Positions 27,101-36,094 of a DNA stretch of 64,000 nucleotides are shown piece after piece. A program made the position numbers and the translations under genes. The DNA comes from Tolypothrix sp. PCC 7712. Its GTDB lineage: Bacteria; Cyanobacteriota; Cyanobacteriia; Cyanobacteriales; Nostocaceae. Numbering within the stretch: the first letter of the stretch is position 1; each line of letters begins with the position of its first letter. The stretch spans positions 3,162,001-3,226,000 of the forward strand of contig NZ_CP063785.1 of the NCBI RefSeq assembly GCF_025860405.1, given 5' to 3'. Under the pieces are notes generated by a model. That model was not told the DNA's origin and made no database searches. It saw only the letters and a program-made list of their open reading frames with translations.

Positions 27101-29540
27101 CAGCCGCAGATTCGTAAAGTCCTAGAGTCAAATCATATTCACTATCCCAACTATCAGCTGCTAGCAGTTTCATAGCAATACTGAAATAACTCACAGCCGC
27201 AGCATAAGCCGTAGATGATTTAGCTCTATTACCAGCAATTAAATTAAGTTGAGCTAGTTGATTTTTTTGATTTTGTTCAACAATTAAATCAATCCCTAAG
27301 TTTAATTGATTAACAATATTAAATATGCGGTTTTCTAAGTCTGCATCATCTGTATTTTTCAGTAACAACTGCCCAATACTTAAGTGAGTTGTTTGTTTTT
27401 GATTTTCAGGAATTAAAGAGTAAGATGCTTGCTGTACTCGGTCGTGTAGAAATCTATAGGTAGGAACTTGGAAACTGGCATTAGCAAAAGGTTGTGAGTC
27501 AGAATCTTTCCCAGTTTCCTGATAAAATTTATAAACTTCACTATTAGGTAAAATCACTCCTTCTTGTAAAGCTTTCCATAAATCAGCAGCCGTTTCAATT
27601 TGAGAATGCTGATAAATAATTGCTAGGGTATTGAGGTCAAAGCGGTTACCAATACAAGCAGCTAATTTTAAAATATCTTGAGTGGCTTGTGGCAACTTTT
27701 GTAACTGAATTGCCATAAATTCAACCACATCATCAGTTAGAGCTAAGGCTGTAACTTCAGCAATGTCGCATTGCCAATAGCCTAACTCAAAATTAAAAGT
27801 AATCAACCCATCCTCATATAATTTTTTCAGAAATTGATTATTGAAAAAAGGATTACCTTTAGTTTTTTTATAGACTAATTCTGTTAAAGGGAGGGCAATC
27901 TCTTCAGTACAACTAAGAGTATCAGCTATCAGGAGATTAATATCAGATTTATTCAGTGGGCTTAAAGTAATGGTGTTGACTGTTGCTTTGGTTTTGATAA
28001 TTTCAAATAGAGTTAAGCTTAAAGGGTGAATAGGAGAAACTTCGTTATCTCGATAAGCACCAATAATTAGTAAATAGCCGCGATTGGCTTCACTCATTAA
28101 GAGTTGCATGAGTTTTAGCGAAGCCAAATCTGCCCATTGTAAATCATCCAGAAAAATTACTAAAGGATGTTCGGGAATAGTGAAAGTAGAAATAAATTTT
28201 TGAAACAATAAATTAAAGCGATTTTGGGCTGCATTCCCAGAAAGTTCTGGTACAGGTGGTTGTGTACCAATAATCTCTTCTAACTCGGGAATTACTTCAA
28301 TAATTACCTGTCCGTTATCACCTAATGCTGATAGAATTTGAGTTTTCCATTGTTGCAATTGGCTATCACTTTCAGTCAGTAATTGTCCCATCAAATCCCG
28401 CAAGGCTTGGACAAAGGCAGAGAAAGGAACGTTACGATTAAACTGGTCAAACTTACCTTTAATAAAATACCCATGTTGTTTGACAATTGGTTTATGAATT
28501 TCATTGACAACAGCAGTTTTTCCCGTACCAGAAAAACCAGCAACCAACATCAATTCTGAGTTATTATTGGCAACGCGATCAAACGCGCTGAGTAAAGTTT
28601 GAACTTCTGTTTCTCGCCCATAGAGTTTTTCGGGGATAATGAAGCGATCGCATATATCTCGTTTGCCAATATCGAAGTAGGCAATTTTCCCGGTAGCGTT
28701 TAATTGAGCGAGACATTTTTGCAAATCATATTTCAAACCTAAGCCACTTTGATAGCGGTCTTCGGCATTTTTTGCCATTAATTTACTCACAATCTCACCC
28801 AGTACTAGAGGAATTGCAGGGTTAATTTCATTCACTAAAGGCGGTTGTTTGGCAATATGACAATGTACCAACTCCATCGGTTCATGAGAATTAAACGGTA
28901 ATTTTCCTGTCAGTAGTTCAAAAAATGTTACACCCAAGGAATAAAAATCACTGCGGTAATCTATACCCCGATTCATCCGTCCTGTTTGTTCGGGGGATAA
29001 ATAAGCTAAAGTCCCTTCTAAAACGTTAGGACTGATCATGGTTTGGGTTTCTCTAGGTAATAAAGAAGCAATACTAAAGTCGATGAGTTTAACTTCTTGA
29101 GTTTTTGGATGAATGAGAATATTCGCAGGTTTAATATCTTTGTGGATGACGCGATTTTGGTATAAATAGTCAATAATCTCAGTTAATTGCAGTGCTATTT
29201 GCAAAAATTCGATCAATGCTAGTGGTTGATTGCTGGTGTATTCTTTTAAAGAAATTCCTCCAGAATCTTCCATTACCAATGCATAGCTATTACGGTAAGC
29301 TTCTAAACTTAAAGGACAGACGATACCGGGAGTATCAAGATGTTTAGCAATAGTATATTGGTTGCGAAATTGCAACAGTTCGTTGAAACTAGGAAATTCC
29401 AACCGTAATATTTTGATGACAACAGCCTGTTGATCCGCAACTCTAATAGCGCGATAAACTTCGCTTTTATAACCTTGGTAGAGTTTGGCGACGAATTCAT
29501 AGCCATTAATGTGGGAAAATTTATCACTTTCTCTTGTCAT
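24105..29540 (-). CDS. Giant Ser/Thr kinase - AAA ATPase - GAF - histidine kinase
   Basis: 1811 residues from the ATG at 29540, which has a GGAG site upstream. The TTG five codons earlier is not needed. Order of domains: protein kinase (about 14-275; Lys43, HKDIKPANIL, DFS in place of DFG, SPEQ); AAA_16-type ATPase (P-loop GFSGTGKTAVV); a long TPR-like helical region; GAF (about 1395-1540); HisKA with HEMNNPLGF; and HATPase with GKGTGLGLAI at the end. This is the trifunctional kinase architecture seen in Nostoc-type genomes (HstK-like). Ligand and targets are unknown. No response regulator is adjacent. Confidence 0.93.
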   Translation of the reverse strand: MTRESDKFSHINGYEFVAKLYQGYKSEVYRAIRVADQQAVVIKILRLEFPSFNELLQFRNQYTIAKHLDTPGIVCPLSLEAYRNSYALVMEDSGGISLKEYTSNQPLALIEFLQIALQLTEIIDYLYQNRVIHKDIKPANILIHPKTQEVKLIDFSIASLLPRETQTMISPNVLEGTLAYLSPEQTGRMNRGIDYRSDFYSLGVTFFELLTGKLPFNSHEPMELVHCHIAKQPPLVNEINPAIPLVLGEIVSKLMAKNAEDRYQSGLGLKYDLQKCLAQLNATGKIAYFDIGKRDICDRFIIPEKLYGRETEVQTLLSAFDRVANNNSELMLVAGFSGTGKTAVVNEIHKPIVKQHGYFIKGKFDQFNRNVPFSAFVQALRDLMGQLLTESDSQLQQWKTQILSALGDNGQVIIEVIPELEEIIGTQPPVPELSGNAAQNRFNLLFQKFISTFTIPEHPLVIFLDDLQWADLASLKLMQLLMSEANRGYLLIIGAYRDNEVSPIHPLSLTLFEIIKTKATVNTITLSPLNKSDINLLIADTLSCTEEIALPLTELVYKKTKGNPFFNNQFLKKLYEDGLITFNFELGYWQCDIAEVTALALTDDVVEFMAIQLQKLPQATQDILKLAACIGNRFDLNTLAIIYQHSQIETAADLWKALQEGVILPNSEVYKFYQETGKDSDSQPFANASFQVPTYRFLHDRVQQASYSLIPENQKQTTHLSIGQLLLKNTDDADLENRIFNIVNQLNLGIDLIVEQNQKNQLAQLNLIAGNRAKSSTAYAAAVSYFSIAMKLLAADSWDSEYDLTLGLYESAAESEYLNTNFDASKKLIDITLQHAKTALEKVKVYEIQIQSYTAQNKFIEAIATGREALSLLGVTLPTDCDRETTFQEAEQVKLLLSDRLISDLANLPELLDPNQLFALRILSGLFAPVYIAQPALLPLKIFTMVKICIQHGNSPQAAIAYSLYGLLLCGMGEIDAGYQFGTLAVLMLERFPAKELKSRVYLTFSLFIKHWKDPIKSTLPLFQEGLVSGLETGNLEYVGYCANCYCQFLFWAGEHLDIAESESFKYCNLMAEIKQEVSLIWGKIWRQTVLNLQGKVNKPTLLLGSAFNEKTDLPGLIEYQNINGICYVYLAKTLLSYFFEDYQDASEFAQKFEEYEAGATGLAIIPLRNFYQSLSLLGLCSTAGESQKQEYLKKVSENQQQMQKWAEFAPSNYQHKYNLIEAEINRVLNREFAAFNLYDDAIKQAKENGYIQELALANELAAKFYLNWGKEKVAEAYMQEAYYCYAHWGAKAKTDDLEKRYTQLLQPIVQQQEHRFNPLLETIPTIAFSGTSACTNSSSTNVSDALDFTSVLKAAQAISSSIQLDELITNLTRIILENSGAKKSALILPVEDTWQVRAITFITYQENSQTQVKTILESQPLEQCQDIPIKIIYYVKNTQQTVIINNLETNIPGVIGEYMLKHQPKSVICTPIINQGYLVGIIYLENKLTQGVFTNDRLQVLKLLASQAAIALENARMYQQAQQALQDLQQAQLQIVQSEKMSALGNLVAGVAHEMNNPLGFISASLTQTKPSFADIIEHLRLYQQSLPNPNDEIINHAEEIDLDYLLDDVPKVIDSMEIACNRLSNISTSLRTFSRADKDYKVKFNIHEGIDSTILILKHRLKANEHRPAIEVMTNYGNLPKIECFPGQLNQVFMNILANAIDALDESNTGRSFTEIQTNPNLITITTSVQNKNVKISIADNGLGMSEEVKAKIFDHLFTTKGVGKGTGLGLAIARQIIVEKHEGIINVNSALGKGTEFEIQIPIYGDND

Positions 29541-29721
29541 GGTTATACTCCACAAATCAATTTTATTTGCTAAAAATCAAAATTTATATAGCCGTTTGGC
29601 ACTTATTATTCCCAAAAAACTATGAGACCAACCACACTTAAGAGAAAGGAAGTGTTAGGTTGAAAAATGCTAGTTTGATAAATTAATTTTGTTTAGGTAA
29701 TTACAAGCAAAGCCAGCAATT

Positions 29722-30702
29722 ATGAAATATCTCCAAGGAAAAGTCACATTAGTCACAGGAGCCACTAGGGGTATTGGTAAGGGAATTGCCATTGGACTAG
29801 GTGAAGCAGGCGCAACTGTATACATTACAGGGCGCAGCCTGAATAACTCTAATGCTCAGGATGATATTGGAGGTAATTTAAATGACACCAAATTAGCAGT
29901 AGAAGCAGCTGGCGGTGTCTGCATTCCGATTGCAGTCGATCACAGTGATGATGAGCAAGTGCGATCGCTTTTTCAACGCATTGAACAAGAACAAGATGGA
30001 AAGCTGGATTTGTTGGTAAATAATGTATTTTCAGGAGTCCCAGCTTTAAGAAAGATTGGTGATCAACCTTTTTGGGATTTTGACGCGAGTCTGTGGGATG
30101 CTTGCAACAATGTCGGTTTACGTAGTCACTATGTAGCAAGTATTTTTGCAGCCAGAATGATGGCTAAACGTCAACAAGGATTAATTTGTAATATTTCCTC
30201 TTGGGGTGGGCTGTCGTATATTTTTGGTGCAGCCTATGGTGCGGGTAAAGCCGCGTGCGATCGCCTCGCTACGGATATGGCTGTTGAACTAAAACCCTAT
30301 AATGTGGCTTCAATCTCCCTTTGGCCGGGGATTGTGGGCACAGAACATATTAGCAGCATCGCCGCAGAAATGGCTGACAGCAAATCAACTGACCCGAAAA
30401 AATCCATGTTTAGCGATCGCTACAACTGGGAAACACCGCTATTAACAGGACGAGTAATTGCTAAACTAGCCAACGATTCCACAGTAATATCCCGTACAGG
30501 GCATGTACATATTGTTGCCGAATTAGCACAGCGATATGGAGTGGTAGATCAAGAAGGAAACCTACCTGTATCACTACGTTCTTTGCGGTTTCTGCTACCT
30601 ATGGCAATACCACAACTGAGAAAAAATTCCTGGCTGATACCAGATATCAAAGTTCCTTGGTCACTGCTAATCGTGAGTAGCCTCAGTTCCCCGAAAATTT
30701 GA
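29722..30702 (+). CDS. SDR oxidoreductase, DHRS1-like
   Basis: 326 residues. A Rossmann dinucleotide-binding start (TLVTGATRGIGKGIAIGL), a structural VNNVFSG in place of the usual NNAG, active-site Ser (ISSWGGLS) and the Tyr-x-x-x-Lys pair YGAGK. The long C-terminal part and WPGIVGTEHI resemble the DHRS1 subgroup of short-chain dehydrogenases. The substrate is unknown. Divergent from the giant kinase with 181 bp between starts. Confidence 0.87.
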   Translation: MKYLQGKVTLVTGATRGIGKGIAIGLGEAGATVYITGRSLNNSNAQDDIGGNLNDTKLAVEAAGGVCIPIAVDHSDDEQVRSLFQRIEQEQDGKLDLLVNNVFSGVPALRKIGDQPFWDFDASLWDACNNVGLRSHYVASIFAARMMAKRQQGLICNISSWGGLSYIFGAAYGAGKAACDRLATDMAVELKPYNVASISLWPGIVGTEHISSIAAEMADSKSTDPKKSMFSDRYNWETPLLTGRVIAKLANDSTVISRTGHVHIVAELAQRYGVVDQEGNLPVSLRSLRFLLPMAIPQLRKNSWLIPDIKVPWSLLIVSSLSSPKI

Positions 30703-30734
30703 CCAAAAATATTTAAGTAGGGCGATTTACTTCA

Positions 30735-30769
30735 TCCAAAATCCAAAATCCAAAATCCAAAATCTAAAA
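30735..30769. repeat. Heptamer repeat TCCAAAA x5
   Basis: Five in-phase 7-bp units (four TCCAAAA, one TCTAAAA) in the convergent spacer between the SDR and universal-stress genes. Confidence 0.85.
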
Positions 30770-30774
30770 TCGTA

Positions 30775-31656
30775 TTAGCTTCCTGGGAATGGGAAAAAGA
30801 TTACAGGATACCAGCTTTGACGCAAGATTTCAGCCGCAAAACTAGAAACCAACCATTCCTGGAGCTTACCTATAGTTTCGGAAGACACAGCAATTGCACT
30901 AATATCAGCCATGAAAGCTGTTTCTAAAATCTGATTTACAGGGTTTCCTTCCCGAACTTCTGTTTTGACTTGTAAATTTACTCCTTCCAAATCAGCTTTA
31001 ATTTGAGATAGAGTTGCTTGCGCCTGCTGTGGCAAAATTTTTGGTGGTCTTTCTTGACGACCACAGTCATCTATTACCCAACAAAGCTGACAATTTTGCA
31101 GAGATTGGCCACGCTGTTTCTCTGCTAAATTTTTCACCTGTTTTACCAGATAATTCGCTGATTGAGTATTGTTATAGGGAAGTAGTAAAGAACGGAAAAG
31201 GTGCTGACAACGCAGTGTTAATTCTTCGTCAGTATAGGCAGATATTAACTGAGGACGTAAGACTAATAGAGGAATTTTGGTTTGGTGGGATAAGTCAGAC
31301 ATCGTACTTCCCACTAATTTTTCTGTGAATAAGCTGCGACTTTGAGAACCTAAAATAATTAGTTCAGATTGATAAGTTTGCGCTACTTTCAGAATGTTTT
31401 CGACTGGTTTTCCTGATTGAACTTCTATTTTTACTTCTACATCTGAATTATGTTCACCAACTGCTGCTGCTAATTGCGTTTGTGCTTCTGCAATTTTCTC
31501 AGTATCCACTTTTGGAATAGCGCCTTTTTCCCAAACTGGTACAACGTGCAAAAACACAATTTGCTTGATTCCTGCTAGCCCGAGGCTAGAAACAAAATGT
31601 GCCAGACGGTGCAAACCATCAGCAAAATCTGTGGAAATTAAAACTCTTTCAAACAT
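30775..31656 (-). CDS. Tandem-domain universal stress protein
   Basis: 293 residues with two UspA-like domains, about 1-137 and 150-293. Domain 1 has the usual start MFERVLISTDFADG and a glycine-rich ATP-loop region SELIILGSQSRSLFTEKLVGST, in which the second glycine of the usual G-x2-G-x9-G-S/T pattern is replaced by serine, so ATP binding is uncertain. Domain 2 is more diverged (ISAIAVSSETIG). Role: general stress signalling in the cytoplasm. It is third in line on the minus strand after the two ABC genes, but a palindromic repeat separates it from them. Confidence 0.85.
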   Translation of the reverse strand: MFERVLISTDFADGLHRLAHFVSSLGLAGIKQIVFLHVVPVWEKGAIPKVDTEKIAEAQTQLAAAVGEHNSDVEVKIEVQSGKPVENILKVAQTYQSELIILGSQSRSLFTEKLVGSTMSDLSHQTKIPLLVLRPQLISAYTDEELTLRCQHLFRSLLLPYNNTQSANYLVKQVKNLAEKQRGQSLQNCQLCWVIDDCGRQERPPKILPQQAQATLSQIKADLEGVNLQVKTEVREGNPVNQILETAFMADISAIAVSSETIGKLQEWLVSSFAAEILRQSWYPVIFFPFPGS

Positions 31657-31717
31657 AATAATTTAATACAACGAAGTTTTCTGTATTTTAGTTTTTTAAG
31701 ACCCTTGCTGGGTTGCT

Positions 31718-31750
31718 AGATCCCCGACTTCTTTAAGAAGTCGGGGATCT
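31718..31750. repeat. Perfect palindrome, 16-bp arms
   Basis: AGATCCCCGACTTCTT (31718-31733) and AAGAAGTCGGGGATCT (31735-31750) around a single T. Located 42 bases after the stop of the 33574-31793 ABC gene. It resembles a dispersed Nostoc-type repeat; no T-run follows. Confidence 0.88.
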
Positions 31751-31792
31751 GACCACCACCAACTTCTCACAACTAATGCGGCAGACCACTGG

Positions 31793-33574
31793 TTATGTAG
31801 CAGTTGCACCCAACTGAAGAGCATACAAGTTTGCATAGACACCTTGTTTAGCAATTAGTTCTGCATGAGTTCCCCGTTCGACAATTTGTCCTTGCTGAAT
31901 GACTAACACCTGGGAAGCCTGAGTTACAGTACTGAGGCGGTGAGCAATGACAAAGCTGGTACGTCCTTGCAGCAAGCGTGCGATCGCACTTTGTACGAGT
32001 GCTTCGGTGCGGGTGTCTATACTGCTGGTAGCTTCATCAAGTATCAAAATTCGTGGGTTAATCAACACTGCACGGGCAATACTAATTAGTTGGCGTTGTC
32101 CTTGGCTGAGAGGTGCGCCTCGTTCACCTAATTGAGTGGTGTAACCTTGGGGTAATGAGGTGATGAACTCATGCACATTTGCCAGTTGTGCTGCAGCTTC
32201 GATATCTGCTTGGGTAGCGTTAGGAACACCAAAGGCAATATTTTCCGCTACAGTACCGCTAAATAAAATATTATCTTGCAGGACAATGCCAATTTGACGG
32301 CGCAAACTAGCTTGCGTCACACTCCGCACATCGATTTCATCAATTTTGACTGCGCCATCAGAGACATCATAAAAGCGCAATATCAGGTTAATAATGGTGG
32401 TTTTGCCTGAGCCAGTAGGGCCGACTAAGGCGATCATCTGTCCTGGATAAGCGTGTAAATTTACACCTTTTAGTACTAGTTGCTCTGGGTTATAACCAAA
32501 TTTGACATCCTCAAAAGTTACCTCTCCTTGAATTGGTGGCATTTCAATGGCATCAGGAACATCATTGAGTTGGGATGGTTCATCTAAAAGTAGGAAAATT
32601 CGCTCTAATCCGGCAAATGCAGACTGAGCTTGAGTGTAAAACTGACTAAGAATTTGAATAGGACGGAAAAACTGCTGTACATACAGTAAAAAGGATGTCA
32701 CTACACCCACTGTTGCGCCACCAGTAACAGCTAGATAGCCGCCATAGGCGAGAACACCTGCGGTTGCTAGGGTGTTAAGAAAATCAATCGATGGTAAAAA
32801 TGCCGCAGTAATTGCCACAGCTTCCACATTGGCATCCCGATTAGCAGCGTTGAGAATGTCAAACTCGGCGATATTAATATGTACGCGGTTAAATGCTTGT
32901 GCTTCCCGCACACTACCAATATCTTCTTCCAATTTGGCGGAAAGTTCGCCGATGGTTTGCCTAGTGACACGAAATCTGGCTCTTGCCCAACGAGCAAACA
33001 AGCTGGTAGTTAAAATCATTAGTGGTACAACTAGGTTACTCAACAAACCAAGTTGCAGATTGATTGTCAGCATGGCAATCACAATGCCCACCAAACTGAA
33101 AATATTACCTAACATTTGGGCGATTGTTTGCCCAAATGCTTGATTGACAGTGTTGACATCATTTAGCAGACGGCTCATCAAATCGCCAGCTTCACTGCGG
33201 TCAAAAAAGCTCAGTGGTAAACTCTGAATTTTAATGAAAATATCTTGTCGTAGTTGCGCCAGCAAGCGCTGCATAATCCAGCCAACTCGCATAATTTGAC
33301 CGCGAATTGCCCAGACACCAAGGCTATAAATTACCCCTAGTAAGGCTAATAGCAAGAGCAATCCCTGCAAATTACCCTGTGCAATTAGGTGATCCACTGA
33401 CCAGCCAAGTAGAAATGGCCCGATCGCCTGGGTTGATGCACCAATCATGACTAATGTCAAGGCAATGGGAATTTCTTTGCGGTAAGGTCGCAAGTATTGT
33501 AAAAAGCGCCGCAAGGTTGAGAGTTGATTAGTTGCTTGTTGTTCAGGCGCAACAACTGGGCCGATACCTCTCAT
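31793..33574 (-). CDS. ABC exporter half-transporter, catalytic subunit
   Basis: 593 residues: six-helix membrane domain (about 35-320) then an ATPase domain. Walker A is GPTGSGKTT, Walker B is ILILDEATSSID with catalytic Glu, and the H-loop is FVIAHRLSTV. The signature is LSQGQ instead of LSGGQ. Paired with the 35470-33728 gene it fits a heterodimeric exporter of lipids, drugs or peptides in the plasma membrane. Its intact Walker B and H-loop would form the active ATP site with the partner's signature. Spacer to the partner is 153 bp and carries ATTTTAG heptamers. Confidence 0.92.
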   Translation of the reverse strand: MRGIGPVVAPEQQATNQLSTLRRFLQYLRPYRKEIPIALTLVMIGASTQAIGPFLLGWSVDHLIAQGNLQGLLLLLALLGVIYSLGVWAIRGQIMRVGWIMQRLLAQLRQDIFIKIQSLPLSFFDRSEAGDLMSRLLNDVNTVNQAFGQTIAQMLGNIFSLVGIVIAMLTINLQLGLLSNLVVPLMILTTSLFARWARARFRVTRQTIGELSAKLEEDIGSVREAQAFNRVHINIAEFDILNAANRDANVEAVAITAAFLPSIDFLNTLATAGVLAYGGYLAVTGGATVGVVTSFLLYVQQFFRPIQILSQFYTQAQSAFAGLERIFLLLDEPSQLNDVPDAIEMPPIQGEVTFEDVKFGYNPEQLVLKGVNLHAYPGQMIALVGPTGSGKTTIINLILRFYDVSDGAVKIDEIDVRSVTQASLRRQIGIVLQDNILFSGTVAENIAFGVPNATQADIEAAAQLANVHEFITSLPQGYTTQLGERGAPLSQGQRQLISIARAVLINPRILILDEATSSIDTRTEALVQSAIARLLQGRTSFVIAHRLSTVTQASQVLVIQQGQIVERGTHAELIAKQGVYANLYALQLGATAT

Positions 33575-33578
33575 AGCA

Positions 33579-33606
33579 ATTTTAGATTTTAGATTTTGGA
33601 TTTTAG
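33579..33606. repeat. Heptamer repeat ATTTTRG x4
   Basis: ATTTTAG, ATTTTAG, ATTTTGG, ATTTTAG in phase, directly upstream of the 33574 start codon. Confidence 0.8.
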
Positions 33607-33727
33607 ATTAAAAGTCTTGGCCGTTAGGCTATACAGGAATCTCAAATACTGTCTTCAAAATGGGCATAAGGAAGAGAGATTTTCTGTATACAGTTCATGA
33701 CTACTGTTGGTATTAATTAGTTAGATA

Positions 33728-35470
33728 TCATTCTTTCTCCTTAGCCTTGACTTGAGATTCCAAAATTGCACCGTAAAGCGGGCTGGTTTGCATTAATTGT
33801 TCGTGGGTTCCTTGGGCTACCAACTTTCCTTTATCAATTAACAAAATGCGATCGGCATTCTTGACTGTACTAATGCGTTGAGCCACAACAAAGGTGACAC
33901 ATGCTTTGCGACGCATTAAGTTATCGAGTTCGGCTTGGATTTGCGCTGCTGTTTTGGCATCTACAGCCGAGGTACTGTCATCCAAAATCAGAATACTGTA
34001 ATCGGTGAGTAGGGTACGAGCGATCGCAATCCGTTGCTTTTGTCCACCCGATAAACCGATACCCCTCTCCCCGACTATTGTCTCGTAGCCATCGGGTAAA
34101 CCGTCGATGAAATCATGAATTTGGGCAGTTTTTGCGGCTTCAATGACTTCTGCTAATGTGGCGTTGGGTTTAGCGTAAGCGATATTCTCGCGGAGAGTGC
34201 CAGAAAATAGCGTGGTTTCTTGAAAAACAATACCAATATGCGCTCTTAAGCTTTTAAGGGTAAAATCTCGCACATCCCGCCCATCAATGCGAATTGCGCC
34301 TTTAGTAACATCATAAAAGCGGGGAATCAAGTTCATCACAGTACTTTTACCGGAACCTGTCATTCCCAAAACAGCGATCAGTTCTTTCGGCTTGGTTTCA
34401 AAAGAAACATCCTTCAGGGCTTCGGTTGTAGCGCCGGGATAACGGAAAGAGACGTTTTCAAAGGTGATTCTACCACCACAAGTTTTAAACTCAATTGCAT
34501 CAGAGCGATCGCGAATTTCCACGGCTGCGTCTACCACTTCATAAACTCGCTGTGCTGAAGCCGCAGCTTGTGCGATCGCAGGTGCAGCAAACCCAATTAA
34601 TAAAATTGGTTGCAATACTAAAACTAAATAGGAGTTAAAAGCTACCAGTTCGCCAATCGAGAACCTTTGACCAATTACTTGCGCTCCCCCATAGCCAAAA
34701 ACAGCCAGAGTCACTAAATTACTCAGCAAAAAGATAAAGGGGAAGGTATTGTGGATAGCATCAATAGTCCTCATGTTAGCCGTGACGAGGGCATTATTTA
34801 GTCCCGTATAACGTGACCTTTCCGCCGACTCGCGCACGAAAGCTTTAACTACCCTAATTCCTACCAGATTTTCTTGTAATACTGCATTCAGATCACCCAG
34901 TTGTTGTTGTATCTGACCAAATAATCGGTCATTGCGGCTAATAAATCTGGCCATTAACCATCCTGAGATTGGCACAACTGTTAAGGTAATTAATGCCAAT
35001 CGCCAGTTCATGATTAGCAGAACTACCGAAATCGTTACCAATGTCACCACTGCACCAATTACCTGAATTAAGCTAGTACCAATAAAGGTGCGGATTTGTT
35101 CAATGTCGCTGGTAACCCGAGTTAATAGTTGCGAAGTTTGCGCCTTGTCGTGATAGCTAAAACTGAGATTTTGAATTTTGCTGAAAATCTTATTGCGTAA
35201 ATCATAGGCTACACCTTGAGAAGCCGCTTCTGCCCAATAGCTTTGTCCAAAATTAAACAAACCCCGCGCGATCGCTGCAACTACCATCCATGCAGCACTA
35301 TAAAGCACTATTTGTAAATTTTGCTGGATAATACCTCCATCAATTCCCCAGCGAAATAATTGGGGGGTAATTGCATTCGCAACTGTCAAAAGTAAGAGAC
35401 TTAATAAAGCTCCTAAGGAAATCCATCGATAATTTCTTAAGCTCACCAAAACACGCTGGATGGCTTGCAT
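33728..35470 (-). CDS. ABC exporter half-transporter, degenerate-site subunit
   Basis: 580 residues from the ATG at 35470; a TTG 12 codons upstream (35506) with GGTGA before it is an alternative. Six membrane helices then an ATPase domain with Walker A GMTGSGKST and a canonical signature LSGGQ. The Walker B end is ILILDDSTSAVD (Asp for catalytic Glu) and the H-loop His is replaced by Gln (VVAQRISTV). These changes mark the non-catalytic side of heterodimeric ABC exporters. It lies just upstream of its presumed partner. Substrate unknown. Confidence 0.92.
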   Translation of the reverse strand: MQAIQRVLVSLRNYRWISLGALLSLLLLTVANAITPQLFRWGIDGGIIQQNLQIVLYSAAWMVVAAIARGLFNFGQSYWAEAASQGVAYDLRNKIFSKIQNLSFSYHDKAQTSQLLTRVTSDIEQIRTFIGTSLIQVIGAVVTLVTISVVLLIMNWRLALITLTVVPISGWLMARFISRNDRLFGQIQQQLGDLNAVLQENLVGIRVVKAFVRESAERSRYTGLNNALVTANMRTIDAIHNTFPFIFLLSNLVTLAVFGYGGAQVIGQRFSIGELVAFNSYLVLVLQPILLIGFAAPAIAQAAASAQRVYEVVDAAVEIRDRSDAIEFKTCGGRITFENVSFRYPGATTEALKDVSFETKPKELIAVLGMTGSGKSTVMNLIPRFYDVTKGAIRIDGRDVRDFTLKSLRAHIGIVFQETTLFSGTLRENIAYAKPNATLAEVIEAAKTAQIHDFIDGLPDGYETIVGERGIGLSGGQKQRIAIARTLLTDYSILILDDSTSAVDAKTAAQIQAELDNLMRRKACVTFVVAQRISTVKNADRILLIDKGKLVAQGTHEQLMQTSPLYGAILESQVKAKEKE

Positions 35471-36094
35471 TGACGAATTTTCTGTGAGTTCTGATTGTGG
35501 TAGCAATGGAATTCACCCTTGTATCTTTTAAAGATTATCTCGCATATTGAATACTCATGCTGAGTTTGATTATCTATCAAGGGTGAATCTGACATTGGCT
35601 ATGAAATTATGTAATTAAATATGTTTGATTATTGATTTTTTTGTAAAATTGCTTAATAGATAAATATTATGTAGCTGGAAATAGTAAATATACAAATTAG
35701 AAAAAAGAATGCGACAGATTGTAGGGGCAAGGCATTGCCCATACGTGTCAACTTAAGTTAAAAGCGATATAGGGCGGGCGTTGTACAAATACCTCGCGCC
35801 CTCATCCCCTAACCCCTTCTCCCGCAGGAGAAGGGGAACTAAATCTCTTGCTCCCTTCTCCCTGTGGGAGAGGGGCTGGGGGTGAGGGCGAAATCTTGCA
35901 CAAGAGCGGGTTTCACGTTAAGTTGACACCAATGGGCAGTGCCTTGCCCTTACAATTTATGGCATTCTTTTTTCAATTGGTATAAACTGAATAAAAGCAA
36001 GATTTCTATTTTTTTGAGAAACAAATATGAAATTTAAAAGGATAAATGTGAAAAACTTTTATCCTTAATTAATGAAGAAAATTTTCAATTTTAT
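35471..36094. other. ABC/P-type ATPase spacer holding a composite repeat element
   Basis: Apart from the element at 35689-35984, the spacer is AT-rich with no gene. It is the upstream region of the ABC operon and the downstream region of the P-type ATPase gene. Confidence 0.6.
35689..35984. mobile_element. Composite inverted-repeat element, copy A (GTGTCAACTTAA family)
   Basis: The full form of a four-copy family. Outer arms of about 50 bp (TATACAAATTAGAAAAAAGA rightward at 35689; TATACCAATTGAAAAAAGAA leftward from 35984) enclose a core at 35745-35930 that starts GTGTCAACTTAAG and ends GTTAAGTTGACACC. The core contains the CCCCTAACCCCTTCTCC / GGGAGAGGGGCTGGGGG type hairpin. No coding capacity. 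Other copies: 44234-44468, 54145-54374 (inverted) and 55876-56063. Confidence 0.85.
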
